Source: Pseudidiomarina indica
GTDB taxonomy: Bacteria; Pseudomonadota; Gammaproteobacteria; Enterobacterales; Alteromonadaceae
Direction of reading: 5' to 3'
DNA length: 48,756 nucleotides
Assembly (NCBI RefSeq): GCF_900104245.1
Contig: NZ_FMXN01000013.1
Span: 1-48,756 of the forward strand
A program made the position numbers and the translations under genes. This document shows, piece after piece, positions 48,052 to 48,756 of the stretch (positions within the stretch are counted from its first letter, which is position 1; the number at the start of each line of letters is the position of its first letter). The notes beneath the pieces were generated by a model. The model had not been told where the DNA came from and ran no database searches. It saw only the letters and a list, made by a program, of their open reading frames with translations.

Positions 48052-48756
48052 CAGGGCGAGATCGTGAACAATTCTTAACCACCTGAGCGAAAGCTAAACG
48101 ATCAGTTTGACGATCCAGTGTAGTCGTGATCTTATACTCTCTTTTCAGGGAGTAAAGCCATGTATATCGAAGCCTTCACCACACACTTTGGCGAATTATC
48201 TGACAATCGTCAATTAGCAAAAGTGACTTATCCGCTTGAGGATATTTTATTTATCACCTTGTGTGGTGTTATCGCTGGAGCCGAAGGCTGGAGCGAGATC
48301 CGAGATTATGCTGACGGCCACCTTGACTGGTTTCAACAGCATGGTTACCTGCGCGAGGGCGTCCCCGTTGATGACACCATTGCCCGTACCATTTCGCGTA
48401 TCGACCCAGAGCAGTTCAGAGCCTGCTTTATTAACTGGATGAAGGCGGTGGAAGATGCGTTTGCTGAGACACGCAAAGCGCCCCTTGGTGGTTTAACCTT
48501 CGAGCAAAAACGGGGTCGCATAGAAGCCCGAACATACCATGTGTTAAGCGCTAATGACGTGAGCAAAGCGTTCCCGCAATGGCCTGAGCTAAAGACGCTT
48601 GGCATGAGCATGCGCTTCCGCCAACAGCAAGGAAAGCCGCCCGAGCTGACATACTGTTACTATATCAGCTCAGCGTCATTGAGTGAGAAACAACTGGCCG
48701 AAGCGGTACGTTCTCATTGGGCTGTAGAGAACAGCCTTCATTGGGTTCTGGACGTC
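48052..48756 (+). mobile_element. ISAs1-family insertion sequence, copy 2, runs off the right edge
   Basis: It begins with the same left terminal sequence as copy 1 (CAGGGCGAGATCGTGAAC) and the same 100-base untranslated leader with only a few changes. It is in the same orientation, 1,548 bp further on. The right end lies outside the window, so a target duplication cannot be checked. The element carries the truncated transposase frame described at 48160. Confidence 0.8.
48160..48756 (+). pseudogene. ISAs1-family transposase lacking its catalytic centre, partial
   Basis: From ATG 48160 a single open frame runs 199 codons to the window edge. It starts MYIEAFTTHFGELSDNRQLA, continues through the N-terminal associated domain (LCGVIAGAEGWSEIRDYADG, GVPVDDTIARTISRIDPEQF, INWMKAVEDAFAETR), and passes straight to EQKRGRIEARTYHVLSANDV and the C-terminal RSHWAVENSLHWVLDV. 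In intact relatives about 120-150 residues with the first two catalytic Asp (the AIDGK and DAMG-type motifs) lie between these parts. The deletion is in frame near codon 105, so a stable but catalytically dead protein could still be made. Confidence 0.75.

Noticed and set aside
46504-48756. An intact composite transposon
   Set aside because: Both IS copies have damaged transposases, no target duplication can be seen, and the right end of copy 2 is outside the window.

Overview
The window reads as an ordinary chromosomal segment of a gammaproteobacterium, most likely Alteromonadales and perhaps close to Idiomarinaceae or Shewanella. The evidence is that nearly every protein looks like a close homologue of an E. 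coli housekeeping protein, that classical gammaproteobacterial gene orders are kept (aroQ-accB-accC-prmA-dusB-fis, orn/rsgA-psd, nudC-hemE next to rsd, fkpA/slyX, groES-groEL beside cutA-dsbD), and that argD is followed by astA-astD as I recall for Shewanella. The genus is inference; I could run no search or phylogeny.

Layout. 1-42 is the 5' tip of a 16S rRNA gene leaving the window to the left, with its leader and two strong promoters up to about 370. trmA diverges from it. 1.7-5.3 kb holds a MerC-type membrane protein with a probable Zur-box promoter, the complete EF-P cluster (efp, epmA, epmB) and a secreted DUF3016 protein. 5.6-9.8 kb holds the heat-shock operon groES-groEL and the divergent cutA-dsbD pair. 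9.9-17.5 kb is one long plus-strand block: aroQ-accB-accC-prmA, dusB-fis, purH-purD. 17.6-22.8 kb holds maoP, an acetyl-CoA hydrolase/CoA-transferase, a DUF423 protein, two tRNA-Gly(GCC) genes with separate promoters, orn and rsgA-psd. 22.9-29.1 kb holds an RND efflux pump with its adaptor, hemE and nudC; then come rsd, a lipoprotein FKBP isomerase, slyX and prkB.

31.7-39.2 kb is a tightly packed minus-strand run, rpe-trpS-pabA-argD-astA-astD-yhfA-rlmJ, joining pentose phosphate, tRNA charging, folate, arginine synthesis/catabolism and rRNA methylation genes. 39.3-46.5 kb holds a small secreted protein plus a DUF2970 membrane protein, prlC, a dipeptidyl-peptidase-IV-like lipoprotein, a YgjP-type metallopeptidase and gor.

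The only clearly accessory part is 46.5-48.76 kb: two decayed ISAs1-family insertion sequences in the same orientation flank an AT-rich ankyrin-repeat lipoprotein gene. I see no CRISPR array, prophage, restriction-modification system or obviously new multi-gene system. The most interesting signals are regulatory: a Zur-like operator on the MerC gene, a perfect hairpin in the groESL leader, a hairpin plus 14-bp palindrome ahead of aroQ-accBC, a palindrome ahead of the RND operon, a perfect 24-nt palindrome spanning the rsd stop codon, and the island at the right edge.
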